Shown piece after piece: positions 33,413 to 45,544 of a stretch of 64,000 bases of DNA. A model generated the notes under the pieces. It saw only the letters and a program-made list of their open reading frames with translations. It did not search any database and was not told the DNA's origin. A program made the translations under genes and the position numbers. How positions within the stretch are numbered: position 1 is the first letter of the stretch; the number at the start of each line of letters is the position of its first letter. This DNA is from Siderastrea siderea (lineage: Eukaryota > Cnidaria > Anthozoa > Scleractinia > Rhizangiidae): positions 39,776,186 to 39,840,185 of the forward strand of contig OZ034968.1 of the NCBI GenBank assembly GCA_964030785.1, written 5' to 3'.

Positions 33413-34861
33413 CAAGCCCTCCTGCCACAAGCACACAACTGTAAAATGGGCTATTTATAAAAAACCTGTGCTTCTTCTTTCCAAAATCGACTACATTTGC
33501 AGTGTACAATAGGCAACTTGAAATAAGAGAAAAGGCAAGGGTAGTCAAAGGCTGGCCATGGTGATGGGAGCACTCCTACCGGCCTGATGGCTATGGAGAA
33601 CTAGACGGTCAGGGAAAGCTCTCACAACCATGATGCCGATTTGGTTTTATAATTTCCGCCTTTTTGTTTTATTTTTGTGCCCCGGGAACAGGCCAAGGCT
33701 GTCTGTGTTCACAAGGCCTCTCCCCCTCTCAGGAATGTTTCCGTTTGGATTTTGTTTCTTACCCATTTACTGTCAAGTGAAACTTTAAATTGTTAAATGG
33801 TCAATTGCTGTGGCTCTCTCCACATCTTCAGGTGCTCTGCTTTATTAGAGAGCCATGTTTTATTTACAGCAATGAATAACAAAATTTAAAAGGCAAACGA
33901 ATAATTTATTTATAGCAAAATAAGACCAACCAACAAACCCTTTTTTTTCCCAATGTGACTTTATTGGAACCACATTATGCATTTCTTTTTGTTTTTTTGT
34001 CTGATGTAACAGCATTAGCCAATAAGCTATTAGTGTTTGCTATTTTCATATATTGTATCTAAATTGAAGTTAATGTTTGTCATTTTAAGACAACGTTCAC
34101 CTGTTTTACCCATTACTGGTGATAACTACATAGACTATGTGAGAAAATTTACAATAGTACATGTATACTAGAAATACGTGACTCGCAGAACCTCGCGACG
34201 CTCGGGCAAGGGTGCACCACAAGGGGTGGGGAAGGGATAGAATTTCGGTTTAACTGGAGGTGTGGATGAGTGGCCACAGTGGTCCCGAATTGGGAGTTTA
34301 GATCGACATTCTGGTTCCCAGTCACTTCCATGTAACTTGCATCCAATCCCCTTTCATCCTAAAACCTAATGCATAGGAACTGGGTATGAGTTTCCGGGTG
34401 TAATTTGAGCTAACTGTTGTATTCTGACATAAGGTAAATTGCTGTTGTCCAAGACAATATGTAGTGGTGTTTCTGTTTATTTTGGTTGGGTGAGAGTAGG
34501 TTTATCAGAAATGCAGTTCAAATTCCAACTTGGAGCCGCACGCATGTTACCTCCAACATTAACCCGTCCGTTTCCTTTAGATGCTGTTGTTCAGTTTTTA
34601 TTCTATTTACTGGGTATTGACAAGTGTCAATAGCTAAAACAATTCATTATTTCCCTTGAATGGTTGAGTTAGCAGGAGTCTACTTCTGCTGAAGAGTGAT
34701 GCGGCGCATTAAAAAAATTATTTGTTTACAGCCAAAAATTGAAAATGAGACTAAACCAGAATAATGGCAAACAAAGCACAGAGTTTCATATTGATGTGGT
34801 AGCAAGTTTATTCATTCCCCCCAACATACTATAAAAATTGGATTAGATAACTGTCAATAAA
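33319..34861. other. Gene-free stretch after the DUF6589 relic
   Basis: No supported gene is seen. Short open frames here lack recognisable domains. It may include 3' untranslated or element sequence of the DUF6589 relic. Confidence 0.35.
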
Positions 34862-34946
34862 TTAACCCTTGAAGCCGTAATGATCAGCATCTCTCTACAA
34901 TGATAATCCTTTAATTTGGTCATCAGAATTAAGGAATTGATCACCA
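34862..34946. repeat. Partial copy of a TTAACCCTT interspersed repeat
   Basis: TTAACCCTTGAAGCC followed by GATCAGCATC and TTGGTCATCAGAATTAAGGA resembles a short interspersed repeat. Related pieces lie at 39888-40092 and 44357-44420 in this window. Confidence 0.45.
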
Positions 34947-35017
34947 AACATGAATAGTGTTAATGTTAGTAGAAAGAACTTCTCTGCACTAGTACTACTA
35001 GACTTGCTTACAAGTCG

Positions 35018-35086
35018 AGCTCACAGAGCGAGAAGCGTGAGAGCTCGAGCGGGAGAGCTCGAGCGAGGAGCGCGAGAGCTCGACTT
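35018..35086. repeat. GAGCTCGAGC-rich palindromic tract
   Basis: Several overlapping self-complementary words (GAGCTCGAGC, GAGAGCTCGA) make a GC-rich, hairpin-prone tract just upstream of the zinc-binding exon. Confidence 0.5.
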
Positions 35087-35295
35087 CTTTCCCCTGCAGG
35101 AGAACGCATCAAATGACATGATTTTGGTGCAAACTTTTCCGAGATGGTAGGGTGTCAAAACTGTCTAGACTTTCTAAAAGTTGTTCGCTAAACTGTCAAG
35201 CTGTCAAATTTTCTTTTCTCAAGTAATGGCTTTTGGAGGCAAAAGCCGCTCATTTTCGCGCTTTCAATATGTAGTCAATTCTACGCTCGGAGCTC

Positions 35296-35588
35296 ATGGC
35301 GGAGGAATACACTCCAACGAAATGTTTTGTTCGCGTCAGTGTGCCTGAAAATATTTGTTTGCAATGTGGAGGGTCAGTTGAAAATGCTGCCTTACGAAGA
35401 AGATTGTTTTCTGGGTCGGATAAGACCAAAACCGGCCGAAATCTGGAGCTTCTTCTTGGAGATGTGATTGAAGAGAAATCGGCAATTATGTGCCGAAACT
35501 GCACAGAGCGAAACAAAACGCTCTGCAAGAAAAATATTTACAGCAAGGGAGAATTTCTCCAAAATGCAAGAAAGGATGGAATCCAACT
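35296..35588 (+). CDS. Possible first exon of a C4 zinc-binding (ZAD-like) protein
   Basis: ATG at 35296 (CTCATGGCGGAGG) opens a frame of about 98 codons to a GT donor near 35589 (CAACTTG|gttagt). The product has ICLQCGGSVENAALRRRLFS and later IMCRNCTER, giving two C-x2-C pairs about 60 residues apart, as in ZAD-like or other C4 modules. Later exons were not found. It points toward the minus-strand helicase fragment that begins just beyond it. Confidence 0.45.
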
Positions 35589-35598
35589 TGGTTAGTTG

Positions 35599-36009
35599 CC
35601 CGCGAAAAATACCTCGATGGCTGTTTAGAAGTGCTTCGGGGCTTCCAAAAACCAGGGAATACTTTCCATCAGTTATTTCTTTCAGTTGTTCACTCGAACA
35701 ATCTGTTCCTACAGCAGCTGCCGAGATCCCTCGTGCGAGTAGTGAAGCAACTTGATCTTTCATGAGAGCGACCAGTGGCACAACAACCAAGCAAATGGAC
35801 AAGACCTCTTCTCTCTCGCCATGCTTTAAATAGTCCAAAACGTATGGAGCTACTTCGAATGTCAAGCTCTTTCCCGATCCCGTAGGCACCGAAACAAACA
35901 CATCTTTTCCACTGCAGTAAGCTTGGATAACTTTTTGCTGATGTTCTCGGGCATCTTTGTAATTTGCTTTCTGTAAGCCATACGCGATTGCCTCCTCAAC
36001 TGAGCGCAT
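35599..36009 (-). pseudogene. RecQ-like helicase N-terminal exon
   Basis: From ATG 36009 the product reads MRSVEEAIAYGLQKANYKDA, then the Walker A motif SVPTGSGKSLTFE (motif I), CLVVVPLVALMKDQ (motif Ia) and YSLVFGSPEALL. These are typical of RecQ-family SF2 helicases, which unwind DNA 3' to 5'. Similarity stops near 35599, before the DEAH-type motif II, and the frame then runs antisense through the neighbouring zinc-binding exon. It may be a genuine first exon with later exons missing, or a fragment. Confidence 0.6.
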
Positions 36010-36399
36010 GATGAAATAATGAAGGAACAAGAACAGAAAAATCGACGAATCTATGTTTACTCACAACACGACAAGAAAGTCTACGCATATACGTGCAAAT
36101 TTAAATAACAGATTGCTGGTTTCATCTTTCACGCGTGATCGATCATTATCTGGGGGTCTGGCGAAGATCTGGTTTGATTGACGTGAACTTGACAACGCTG
36201 TTCTCTGATTGGTCAATTCTACAGGAGGAAAATTCCTCCTGTAATTTTGGCGTGCTGCAAGTGATAAAAGTCGTTCCCACCGGGGTCTACTACCACCAAA
36301 CCGGAATTATAGGAAACGAGAAGCGAACGACTTTTAGAAAGTCTATAGTACTACAAGAAATGTATGAAGACCAGTAAGTAGAATTTGTAGGTTTACATA

Positions 36400-38150
36400 G
36401 GGGCTTAAAGGGTCAATTGGTATGGAAAGCAAGTTAATTAGCTAATTAAGGGAAAGGGTGAATGTAGATTACAGCATGTGAAACCTTCAGAAGTAAACTT
36501 TCACATAGACAAATCATGTTGTAGGTGATCAGGATCTCAATTCTCATGAACTCGGTGCTTGCTTCTACATTGCGAGCAGAGCTGTGATGCTGGTCACTGT
36601 ATGTAGCACGAAATTATCATCAATAATTAATGTTAAGCAGTAACTTTTGTTTCACATCAAATACATACTGATTACATGTATGTACCTATCCCCGCTACAC
36701 ATTAAGAGGTAATTGCTAGGAGCAGAGCAAGTGCATTTCTATCCAAATTGTGAACAGAAATTTTCCTTTCTGAACCATCTGAATATTATTATTTTTTAAA
36801 CTATTAACAGGGTCAATATCCAAAACGGAAAACATAAACACTTATAAATTCTTACTGATTCAATATGAATTATTTCTTAAAAACATTTCCTCGGGAACAT
36901 CCTAAACTTAAAAATCAAGTTCTTTTTACTGCTCATACACAAATATGCACTGTTTGGGGAACTGAAACCTACTTTGTGAAATAATTTAAGCCTCTTGTGT
37001 AATTTGTGGTTTTGATCATACTTGGAAAAATAATTATATGTTGAAAATTAGTGGTACATCAAGAGTAAAGATAATGTTAGAGAGGAAGTAATTGAATCTG
37101 TTCAGTCACTATCCGTTGGAAAGGTATTCTAGCAAAAGTATTTTGATGATCGTGTATTTTTGTCGCCTCTCGTTAACTCTAACAAAATCATTTTATCGAA
37201 GCACTTGATAGTCGGTGTCGCCGGTTCTGATCGGTTTTAGCACACATTTTCTCGAAGAGTTTAATTTGTAGCCGCTGAGTTCATTCTCACTATTCAATCA
37301 GTGTGACTGAGTTATAATTTCGAAGACCTTGTATTGATTCTCGCGTTGTTGTGGAATCTCGTTTTGTAGTAGCGCTGTGTTATTATTAAATAAGCTAAAT
37401 TTAAACTAAGTTGTCTACGTTCTAAGATTTCTCGCCTGTGATATTCCAGGCTCCTGTTTGTCCTGCTGATGGCTCTAGTCAATTTATTCTTCGCTAGGTT
37501 ATTACTGGTAAACGATGTTCACTACCCGTTTGTCATCGACTGTTTCGCCTTCTCACTGCCCCGACCTCTGTCACCTCTCACTGCCCTAACCTCTGCCACC
37601 TCTCACTGCCCCGACTGCTTGGGGTGCCCAAGAGGTCGGAGCAGTGAAAGGTTGTTTTATTCACAGGCTACAAGGGTTTTAGCGTATGGGATGTTCGACA
37701 TTGGTATGAATCTTACAGCAGGTGCTTTAGCCCTCTTAATATAAATGGCTACAATGTGACAAGTTCACGTTTCTGACATCAATAAAAAAACAATAATAAT
37801 AATTACAATAACAATTACAAAAAAGATATGTTAAGTTCTTTTTTTTGAAATAACAGTAATTGTCTGTTCAAGAACAATTATCATGTGCCCCCGCTTATGA
37901 ATGTTGATGCACGTCATTCTTCTTGTTGGACATTTGACAGTGTAAACCCTGGTGTCAGGTGTAGTAAAACTACCATAAAACCAAAACAAGAAATCATGCA
38001 ATGTTTATATCACCTATGACACTGTCTAAGAATTCTGGATAGGCTGCATCATCATGCACATTATCATGAAACGCATCCTCCAACGTTGACTCGACATCTC
38101 ATTCCTATTGGTCAATTAAATCCATAAAAGACTGATCATTGACCATTTCC
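36400..38150. other. Gene-poor stretch with a short minisatellite
   Basis: No supported gene is seen. A 26-bp unit (CTCTCACTGCCCCGACCTCTGTCAC-like) is repeated about 2.5 times at 37553-37620, with an inverted partial copy (GGTCGGAGCAGTGA) at about 37635. Confidence 0.4.
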
Positions 38151-38155
38151 ACCTA

Positions 38156-38990
38156 TTCATGGTTGCCATCTTCAAAGTAGTCTTCTTCAGAGTCTGCGTC
38201 ACTCATTAGGCCCTCAACATCATTAAAAGTTGATTCGAAGATTTTTGACACAGAGACTGCATTCTTTCTTTGCCGAATGTCAACACGTTTCAGCACATCA
38301 GAGATGGAAAAGATGTGCTCTGCATTGTCGATTACTTGTAGAATCTGATCAGTTCCAAATTCTAAACGTTTTGTGGGCCATCCAATAATTAAAGCGTAAT
38401 GCTCTTTGATAGCAATGCTGTCTTTGATAAGTGTCTTTTTCAAAGCATCAAGCGTTTTCTTCAATTCTGACATCTTTCATTGGAAATAGATCTGAAATGC
38501 TCTTGTACTTCCTCAACTACAATAGGAAGGTGCAAATTCATATTGCTGTGTCCACCTTAACATTCACACGACTCTGCACAAATGTCACAACACGTGTCCA
38601 GATGGAAAGTCTGAATGAGAGGAAGCACCAAAATGCTTGAGTAGAAATTTTCTACTCTTTCATGTCTGAATCTGCTGCATCGAGATTTGAACCATTGTAC
38701 AACAGGAGTGCATCACTTTGCTCCCCACTGCGTCAACAGCAACCAAGTTCCTGCATGCAGGCCTTGATGGACTTCGATGGACCGAAGTGGATCACTCAAG
38801 AGACACCTTTACAATTCACCCCCATACCATAAGCAATGGTTGCTATCAGAACCCGGAGACACTTGGTTTGGTCTGCAAACTGGTCAAGGACATTATCCTT
38901 GACACTTTATGGGGTTCCAGAGTGCATCATATCCACTAATTGATTTCAGGGATTTCTTTCTCCAGCATACAACGCTGCACCCAGTTCCAA
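38156..38990 (-). pseudogene. RecQ-like helicase C-terminal half, degenerate
   Basis: The minus strand encodes, with frame breaks, CLRVLIATIAYGMGVNCKG (motif V) near 38830-38890. It then encodes VIHFGPSKSI and a damaged motif VI (ELGCC-stop-RSG) near 38730, a Cys-rich remnant near 38560-38620, and a C-terminal tail ending DADSEEDYFEDGNHE at 38156. It lies upstream, in the same orientation, of the N-terminal fragment at 35599-36009, so the two cannot be one collinear gene. They look like pieces of separate copies or a rearranged one. Confidence 0.55.
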
Positions 38991-39887
38991 CTCAAACATA
39001 ACTTTGACATTATGAATATATGAAACTCATATTTGAACTGCGGAATGAAGAAATAAGTGTAAGGATCTTCTTTACACTTATTTATAACTTTGACAGTTAA
39101 TGCTCTATTTCATTTGTCAGAGCTATCAAATGGTCATTACCGAGCAACTGCCAGTAGGTGAGCATTGAATAATTACTTCTCAACGGGGAACAGTAGTGGT
39201 TTAAGTGCCAAATTTTTAAATTTAAGAAAACGGAAGAAAAATCTGTGCAAGCTATTTGCACAATGACTGTGGTGAGCAGTTCGAAGTTGAAGGGCGCCAT
39301 TTTGCTGTTTGTAAGTTTACACTTTCCTATTTTTGGGTTTTAGGCTCTCCAGGAAATCCACCTGTCTCGTGGTGCTTACTGTCAGAAATACTCAGAAAAA
39401 AAAGGCCAAAAAATTTCCAAACTCAGAGCTACTGAAAGCACAAAACATTCAAACAAAAACAAAGGGCCAGAAGAGAAAAACGACTGTCTAAAGGAAAACA
39501 ACTGGAAAAAAAGAGAGGGACCACACTAAGAAACCGGCTTGGGATACCGCAGTGAACACCTAGTTGAAGAAATTCCTCCACCCTCAAACCCACCTAATAG
39601 AATGATGACTTGTCTACCGAATATTTATACCAAAATTAGATTCGACCTGGAGACATCATCAAGAGGTAGTTTAGCCTATGATTTGAGCCATTGAAAACAA
39701 TGTTGATTACAGGTATCCCTGGTGAAACTCTGATTGTAAGTCATCACAATTGTTATTGTTGCCTGCCCTAAATTCTTAGGTGGTGAAATATTCGTTATAA
39801 AATGGGATACCATTGGTCTGTAGGGTAGTTTCAATGTCACACTGTTTGCATGCTGCAGATTTCAATGTCATTTGATATTCCTTCTAG

Positions 39888-40092
39888 CCCTTATAGTGAC
39901 AAACATCTGATGTCTTCTTACAAGATTACAACTTAAACTGAAACATCTCATCAGAATTAAATGAATTGATTCCCATGCAAAGATAAAAAGTCTTGATGTT
40001 TAAGTAGATTCTTCCAACTAGTACCATAAGAAATATTTGGAGAACAGCAAGGCGAACATACATGTTGATATTGTTGCTTCTTAAAGGGTTAG
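39888..40092. repeat. Full-length-looking copy of the TTAACCCTTTAA-type interspersed repeat
   Basis: It begins near CTAGCCCTTATAGTGAC and ends in CTTCTTAAAGGGTTAGG, so the ends are roughly inverted. It shares internal words (CATCAGAATTAA.TGAATTGAT) with the partial copy at 34862-34946. It is a short non-coding element of about 200 bp. Confidence 0.45.
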
Positions 40093-40407
40093 GATTTCTT
40101 CTCTTAGTTAACGTAAACAAAAATTAAAAACACGTTCTCGAGGAGTTCTGTTATTTAATTTAGGGCTTCTTAAAAGAAGGAACCATGTTTTAGGAACCAT
40201 GTTTTAGTTGAAAAAATACATGTACCCCCCCCCCCCCCGCAGATTTGGGCATTTACACTATTGGGATTTTCAGACACTCTTGCAGCCTTTTGGAAGCTCC
40301 TTTCAGAGCAAAAGTCACATAGTCAGCCAAATCTAGCAACAGACTTCTTGTGTTACACGGAGATATTAGCCTTTCTGGCTACTATAAAATTTGTGTTAAA
40401 ATAGTCT

Positions 40408-40440
40408 GCCTGTCTGTCTGTCTGTCTGTATGTATGTATG
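40408..40440 (+). repeat. CTGT/ATGT tetranucleotide microsatellite
   Basis: (CTGT)n followed by (ATGT)n abuts the exonuclease-like reading frame. It probably replaced or extended the 5' end of the exon. Confidence 0.85.
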
Positions 40441-40817
40441 ATGCTCACAATGCCCTGGCAGACGTGCAAGTACTCTATCAACTAACCACAAAGTTCCTCA
40501 ACCCCAGACTACTAGTAAAGCATAGTTTCACTGTCCCTTGGGTGAAAGAACGCAACACCCTCCTACAACAGAAAAAGGAAAACCTCCAAACTTTCCAGCT
40601 GTTGATCCAGGAGAAAGCATTATCTAATGGAATGGTAGAGAAGGCTGCATCATCAGGTCTAACTGTTCCCCATCTTGAATTGGGATTCCAAAGAAAGGGA
40701 ACTGATGGTCTCCTTAACAGTTTGAAAGAGAAATTCAATGGAAAGCCCAGAGTTACCTCTAACACACGTGTCTTATCGCAAATTTGTAATGTTTTTGAGT
40801 GTCGTAAAGAAGAATAA
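40441..40817 (+). pseudogene. C-terminal exon of a DEDDh exonuclease-like protein
   Basis: The frame reads AHNALADVQVLYQL, matching the third motif (His..Asp) of DnaQ-like DEDDh 3'-5' exonucleases. A tail typical of animal relatives follows (KENLQTFQLLIQEKALS, ASSGLTVPHLELGFQRKG). Stop is at 40815-40817, and AATAAA lies about 25 bp downstream. No exonuclease I or II motif is found upstream, and the microsatellite sits where the intron boundary should be. It is therefore called a fragment, though a last exon of an off-window gene is possible. Confidence 0.5.
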
Positions 40818-40849
40818 GCTGAATTTTGCCTTGGTTGACAATAAAAAGC

Positions 40850-43150
40850 TAATAAGTTTTACGGTAAGCTAACAATTTTGCCTTTTTAATACACAAATTA
40901 AATTTAAAAAACAGAAGGTTTCGTTTCTGTAGATCTGCCTCTCTGTATTCTAATAAAATTGTTTGTATTGGCACTATCCAATGTTAAAGTTAATGACAGC
41001 ACGCAATCATATTGACTTCGCAAACAACACTACACGATTCTCATTTTAGTTTGCTAGTTAAAATATCTTAATTTTTAAAATTCATAACGCATACATAGTG
41101 TTTTCTGACATTTTTACAATATTAAAAGCTCGCAACCTCCCACTTAGGTCACCATTTCAATTTGCAACCCTATAAAACTACTCAATGAAGCATATGTTTT
41201 GAATGTGAAATACGTTGATTCACGTTGATTGTTCCAGCCTATCTCGCTATATATATATATATTGATAGCTCATGTTTTTGCTTGATAAGCGATGAAGAAA
41301 TGCATTATACAACCTCCACAGGTTTGTCCAGTCCTTGGTGGTCAAGGCAGTCTGTGACGAACTGCTGGTTCTTTCCGATAAAATCCTCCATGTTTGGATT
41401 TCGAGTCGGAAACCACATGCACTACCCCTGGGCCACGCCTATTTTGCTAAAGCCCCACCCCCAGGTGTGACAAGGTGCGTAAATGCACCACAGTAACTAG
41501 GGGGACAGGGCAGCTGGAATTGATTGATGCATTATATGACAATTCTGACCAATCCTTTAAAATCATTAAGACGCATTGTATACCTTTGTGTGTTCTATTA
41601 AAAGAAACCATTATTACCATTCATGGAAGACATGGGTTGAAATAAGGAATAGTAACTGGATAAGCTGGTGGTTAGTAAGTAAGAAAAAAAATTAATTTAA
41701 TCAGTCAAATTTACAGCTAATTACTTTAACTTATTCCTCAATCTAGGGAGATTTTGAGCCATCTCATGACCTTCAGATATTTCTGAAGAGGTTAAAGCAA
41801 AAGGAAGTGCTGGAAAGTCAGATGAAGCCTGGGGGATTGAAGAGTTCACTAGTGAAGATGGTCTGAACACAGGTTGCACCATAATTTTTGTTTCTAACCT
41901 GGAGGAAGTGACACAAAGCATGGGTTGTTTCCGATCAAACGTCCGAGAGATCTCCCTTTCGTTAGGATTTGTTGTCTTCAGTCACGCGGTACGTTACAAA
42001 TGTACCTTACTGGGTTAGTATTTGGGTGGTTGGAGAAGGGTATAACAGAGCTTCTAGTGTAAACTGTTATTACTGGTATTTATACGTATTTGCAAAATAT
42101 GTAAAACTGCTAAAATAGCTGAGAGCTAACAACACCCGTAGGTCTGCATATTCCCACCCATTGTCAAAGACAACACGAAATTGTTTCATTCACTAATATA
42201 GTACAGTTTCACAGAAGTGAACGTGGTCTCCGTTATACGCAAGGACGCATTTTCAATGAATGACAGTTACTAAAATTCTGTGATGAATGCCCCTTAGGGG
42301 AAAAAAGTATCGCTGCTTCAACAGGATAGAAAGGATCTAGCAAGTTTGTTTGCAAAAAGATTATACAATCATGTACAGTGTGGCATACAGATTTGTGGGG
42401 AATTTTCTGTTGTAGGTTATCCATCAATGATTACTGTAATATTGTTCTATTATTTTTTCTTGCAGAGTCAGCGGGATACGGAGGAAAGATGCACAGAGAT
42501 TGTTGACTTTGTTATGAAGCTTAATTCTACCGTCCTGAGCTACTTTATGTGCGCCATTATCTGCCCAGTTTCTTTGGCACATGATGTGAGAGACATGTTC
42601 GACAGGAAAAGGGCAAGCATGACACAAGGCATTGTCCACCACAAGCAAAATTTAAGTCATAAACAAGGCGATAAAGCTTTTACTTTGTTTGCTTCCTTAA
42701 ATGAAGGATCATTCCATACGATACCACTGCAAAGACAAGCTTATTTGTGTTTGTTACTAGCTTGTTTGCCTTGTCCAAGTTGATGGGAAGACGTTCTGAC
42801 AAAATTAATATTCATATTCTAGCAGTTATATGCTATAAACACATCACATTTCTCAATGTGTTACTGAAGCTTTGCCTTTTTCTAACCTCCAGGTAGTAAG
42901 TTGAGTGAGGTGGTGACGACTTCTGCTGTTCGCCATTGAGCATCATCAAGCTGTGATGTCAATTTTTCTTCACCACTTACAAACCTTCTTCAAGTAATAC
43001 CAAAATACTCAATCTTTAAACCTTGTTATCTTAACAACCAACTGGAATACACAAAAGTCTAATGCTTAACGTTGGATTCAGATGTGTGAACGTCTCTTGG
43101 TTTTCTCGGACATGTTTTACCGTGTTCAACTAAGGGAAATTTAAAACGAC
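40850..43150. other. Gene-poor stretch
   Basis: Only short frames without recognisable domains are seen, including one at 42463-42783 after an acceptor-like TTGCAG. Nothing here is called. Confidence 0.3.
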
Positions 43151-43162
43151 ACAGAGAAAAAA

Positions 43163-43757
43163 TGCAGACCAAAACCCCTCCTGGGAAATCTTCCGGAGAA
43201 AATGCCTCAAAATACATTTATTTTGATGAAGACACTCCTAATGACGCCCCTAACTCCAACGAAGATGATGGTCCCACAGATCCAATGCAAAGTCTGTAGC
43301 AATGGAATTCTGAGTTCGATGAAGAGAAACTTTCAGGAGAAATGAGTTGGCTTTTTCTAATAATGAAGACTTCTCGTCTTCAGACTGATAACTCAAATTC
43401 TGCATCTGACAGTAGTGGAAATTTGAGTGATCAAGGAAGACTCCATTGTTTGGTCATCGTATGAAGAAATCGTGGATACAGAAAGCAATGATAATGGGGA
43501 GAATGGCCCAATTTTCAAAGCTTCTGGTGTAACTTATGAAGAACACCTCATGGCGATTATGTCTGGCTGCAAGACATTATCTGAACCGGGTACAGTTGTC
43601 AGCTTTTGTTGAAGTTATCAGGCTGCATTGCCCAAAAGATGGAAAATGTGTCAGCCCTGGGAGCACTCTCTACAAAGAAGTGTCTGGTGAGGTGCAGCTA
43701 AATTACCATGAAGTTTGTGAGGACTGTTTCGGATTATTCCCAGAGGAACGTAAGTAA
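43163..43757 (+). pseudogene. Unknown acidic protein fragment, frame-broken
   Basis: An ATG at 43163 starts an Asp/Glu/Ser-rich stretch that meets a TAG near 43297. Later frames continue with GVTYEEHLMAIMSGCKTL and, after a shift near 43590, SAFVEVIRLHCPKDGKC and CEDCFGLFPEE. The layout (acidic N-terminus, then a Cys pair) resembles uncharacterised transposon proteins in cnidarians, but I cannot name a family. Confidence 0.35.
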
Positions 43758-44356
43758 TATACATTCAGCAGGTGGTTGCTTTCAGACCTAAGCCCAGTAT
43801 AGACAATTGAACATTCAGAAATCGAACTCTATAGAACTCCATAATGATTAGGTTTGGTAACTGAAATCAGTGCAATGGAATGAGTTCGACTGGGTCCAAA
43901 AATGGAAGTCAAAGCAAGCCCATCAAAACAAATTGTTTTTAACCTTTTTTAATGATTATTTAACTTAAACTAGACTGTCCAAGACAGTGCAATGAACAAA
44001 ACAGCGCAACTCACAAGGCATGGCCTTTTTAGCCCTGTTTTCTTCAAGACATTTGAAGTGGTCGCTTTCCTCCACATCAAAGTGATGCTCTTGGTAGTCT
44101 TTTACTTTAAAGCATTAAAAAGCTAACAACCCACATCTCATCTGAATCCATTCCTCTGGGATTTCTTCGGTTACAAAAAAAACCCCTGAAAAACACGTGT
44201 TAAAGTAAGTTTTGCCTCCAAAAAATTGTTTTTCAACGACAGTTTTATAAACACTGAAAGTTCTGTGTGAGTTCAATTTCATTTCATTGCCGAACTCAGT
44301 CGAACTGATAGAGTCCAATTGAAATTCAGTTCGATTTGGTCCTTTTCCCTACACGG

Positions 44357-44420
44357 GGCTTTAACCCTTTAAGCCCCAACAGTCATAAGCATCTAATTTC
44401 TCCTTTCAATATAAAAAAGC
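44357..44420. repeat. Partial TTAACCCTTTAA-type interspersed repeat
   Basis: TTTAACCCTTTAAGCCCCAAC followed by AGCATCTAATTTCTCC resembles the repeats at 34862 and 39888. It abuts the first exon of the IS630-like pseudogene. Confidence 0.45.
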
Positions 44421-44440
44421 CTAGATAAAACACTTGCTGA

Positions 44441-45270
44441 GATTCTCGACAACATTTACCGTGACACAGGTTCAATCTTTTCTTTTTCTACCTTACATTA
44501 CTATTTCAAAAGTAACGGAATTACACGCAGAGGTAAGCTATTGTAATTTTGATTTGGAAAACCATAGACTTAGTGCACCGCTTTTTATCACGTTTTGCAA
44601 AATATTCGCACCTATATTATCTTATTCTTTGAATATATTATTCAGCTTTGAGAGATTGCTTTGCAAAGAAGTCCAGAGCTCAGAGCAAATTACCGGGCCA
44701 ATGTCTGCATGCTTGATCCAGAGATGGTGTTTATCGACGAAAGTGGGTTTGTAAGTACAATTCAATCTCAATAGACAAAGCTGTGATGTAAATTGAGGGG
44801 GGCTACTGGGCAAAACTCGTGCTCCTATAATTTTAGCCACTGTTCTGTTTTCTTTTTCAGGACAAGTGTACTTAAAGAATGTATGGTCGAAGTTTTGTTA
44901 GTACTCAAGCTGAGGTCGCAAGACTGCATATAAATTGCTCTACAGTTGGTTTACTAGATGTTGGTATCTGCAGAGATAACGTGGATGCCAATACACTCCT
45001 GGAATTTATTCGCGATCACCTCGCCCTGAACCTTCTTCCCTTCAGAGTTAATCCTCGCTCAGAAGATATAATGGGTAAGCCTATTGCTAAAAAAAATCTG
45101 TGCGGCACAGAAGGCTATTTGTATTGATATATTTTCATGTTTTTATGCAGATAATGCTGCAATTCTCCACACAGACGAGGCTGTAGACGCTATTAATGCC
45201 ACCAGAGCACTGTTGTTGTTTTCCACCTTACAACCGAGACTGTGCTTCATAAGGGTATCATTTGGCAGGT
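44441..45270 (+). pseudogene. IS630/Tc1-like DDE transposase with introns and nonsense codons
   Basis: Four exon-like blocks carry the domain order of IS630-type transposases. A helix-turn-helix part lies at about 44441-44531 (STLHYYFKSNGITRR). A second block spans about 44646-44748 (RANYRANVCML, then PEMVFIDESGF with the first Asp). The third, 44861-45074, reads TVGLLDVGICRDNVDANTLL. The fourth begins at 45151 with the second Asp (IM-DNAAILH across a correct phase-1 splice). An in-frame TAA lies at 44873-44875 and an apparent TGA at 44649-44651. The expected LPPYSPDLNPIE region after the second Asp is degraded. No terminal repeats were recognised. Confidence 0.65.
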
Positions 45271-45544
45271 AAGGGGCTGGATAAGGGCTGTAATGACAAA
45301 ATTTAGAGTACTTGTGTTTATCCTGAACTCAAGGTTTTAGAGGGGTTCTTAAATGTGTCGGACAACAACATCCTTAACTTCATTGAAAACTGTGAATACA
45401 CTTAAACTGGTTTTAGTCCGCACTCTGAGTCAGATTAAGGATATTATGGATATTAAGGATATTATGACATTCCAGACTATTCTTTATTTCACTAATTTAC
45501 ATATTATTTAATTCTGCCAGTAATTCTTCTTTTTGTTTCATGAA

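Noticed and set aside
35392..35598. C-terminal extension of the RecQ-like minus-strand frame
   Set aside because: This part is the reverse complement of the plus-strand zinc-binding exon and has no helicase motifs.
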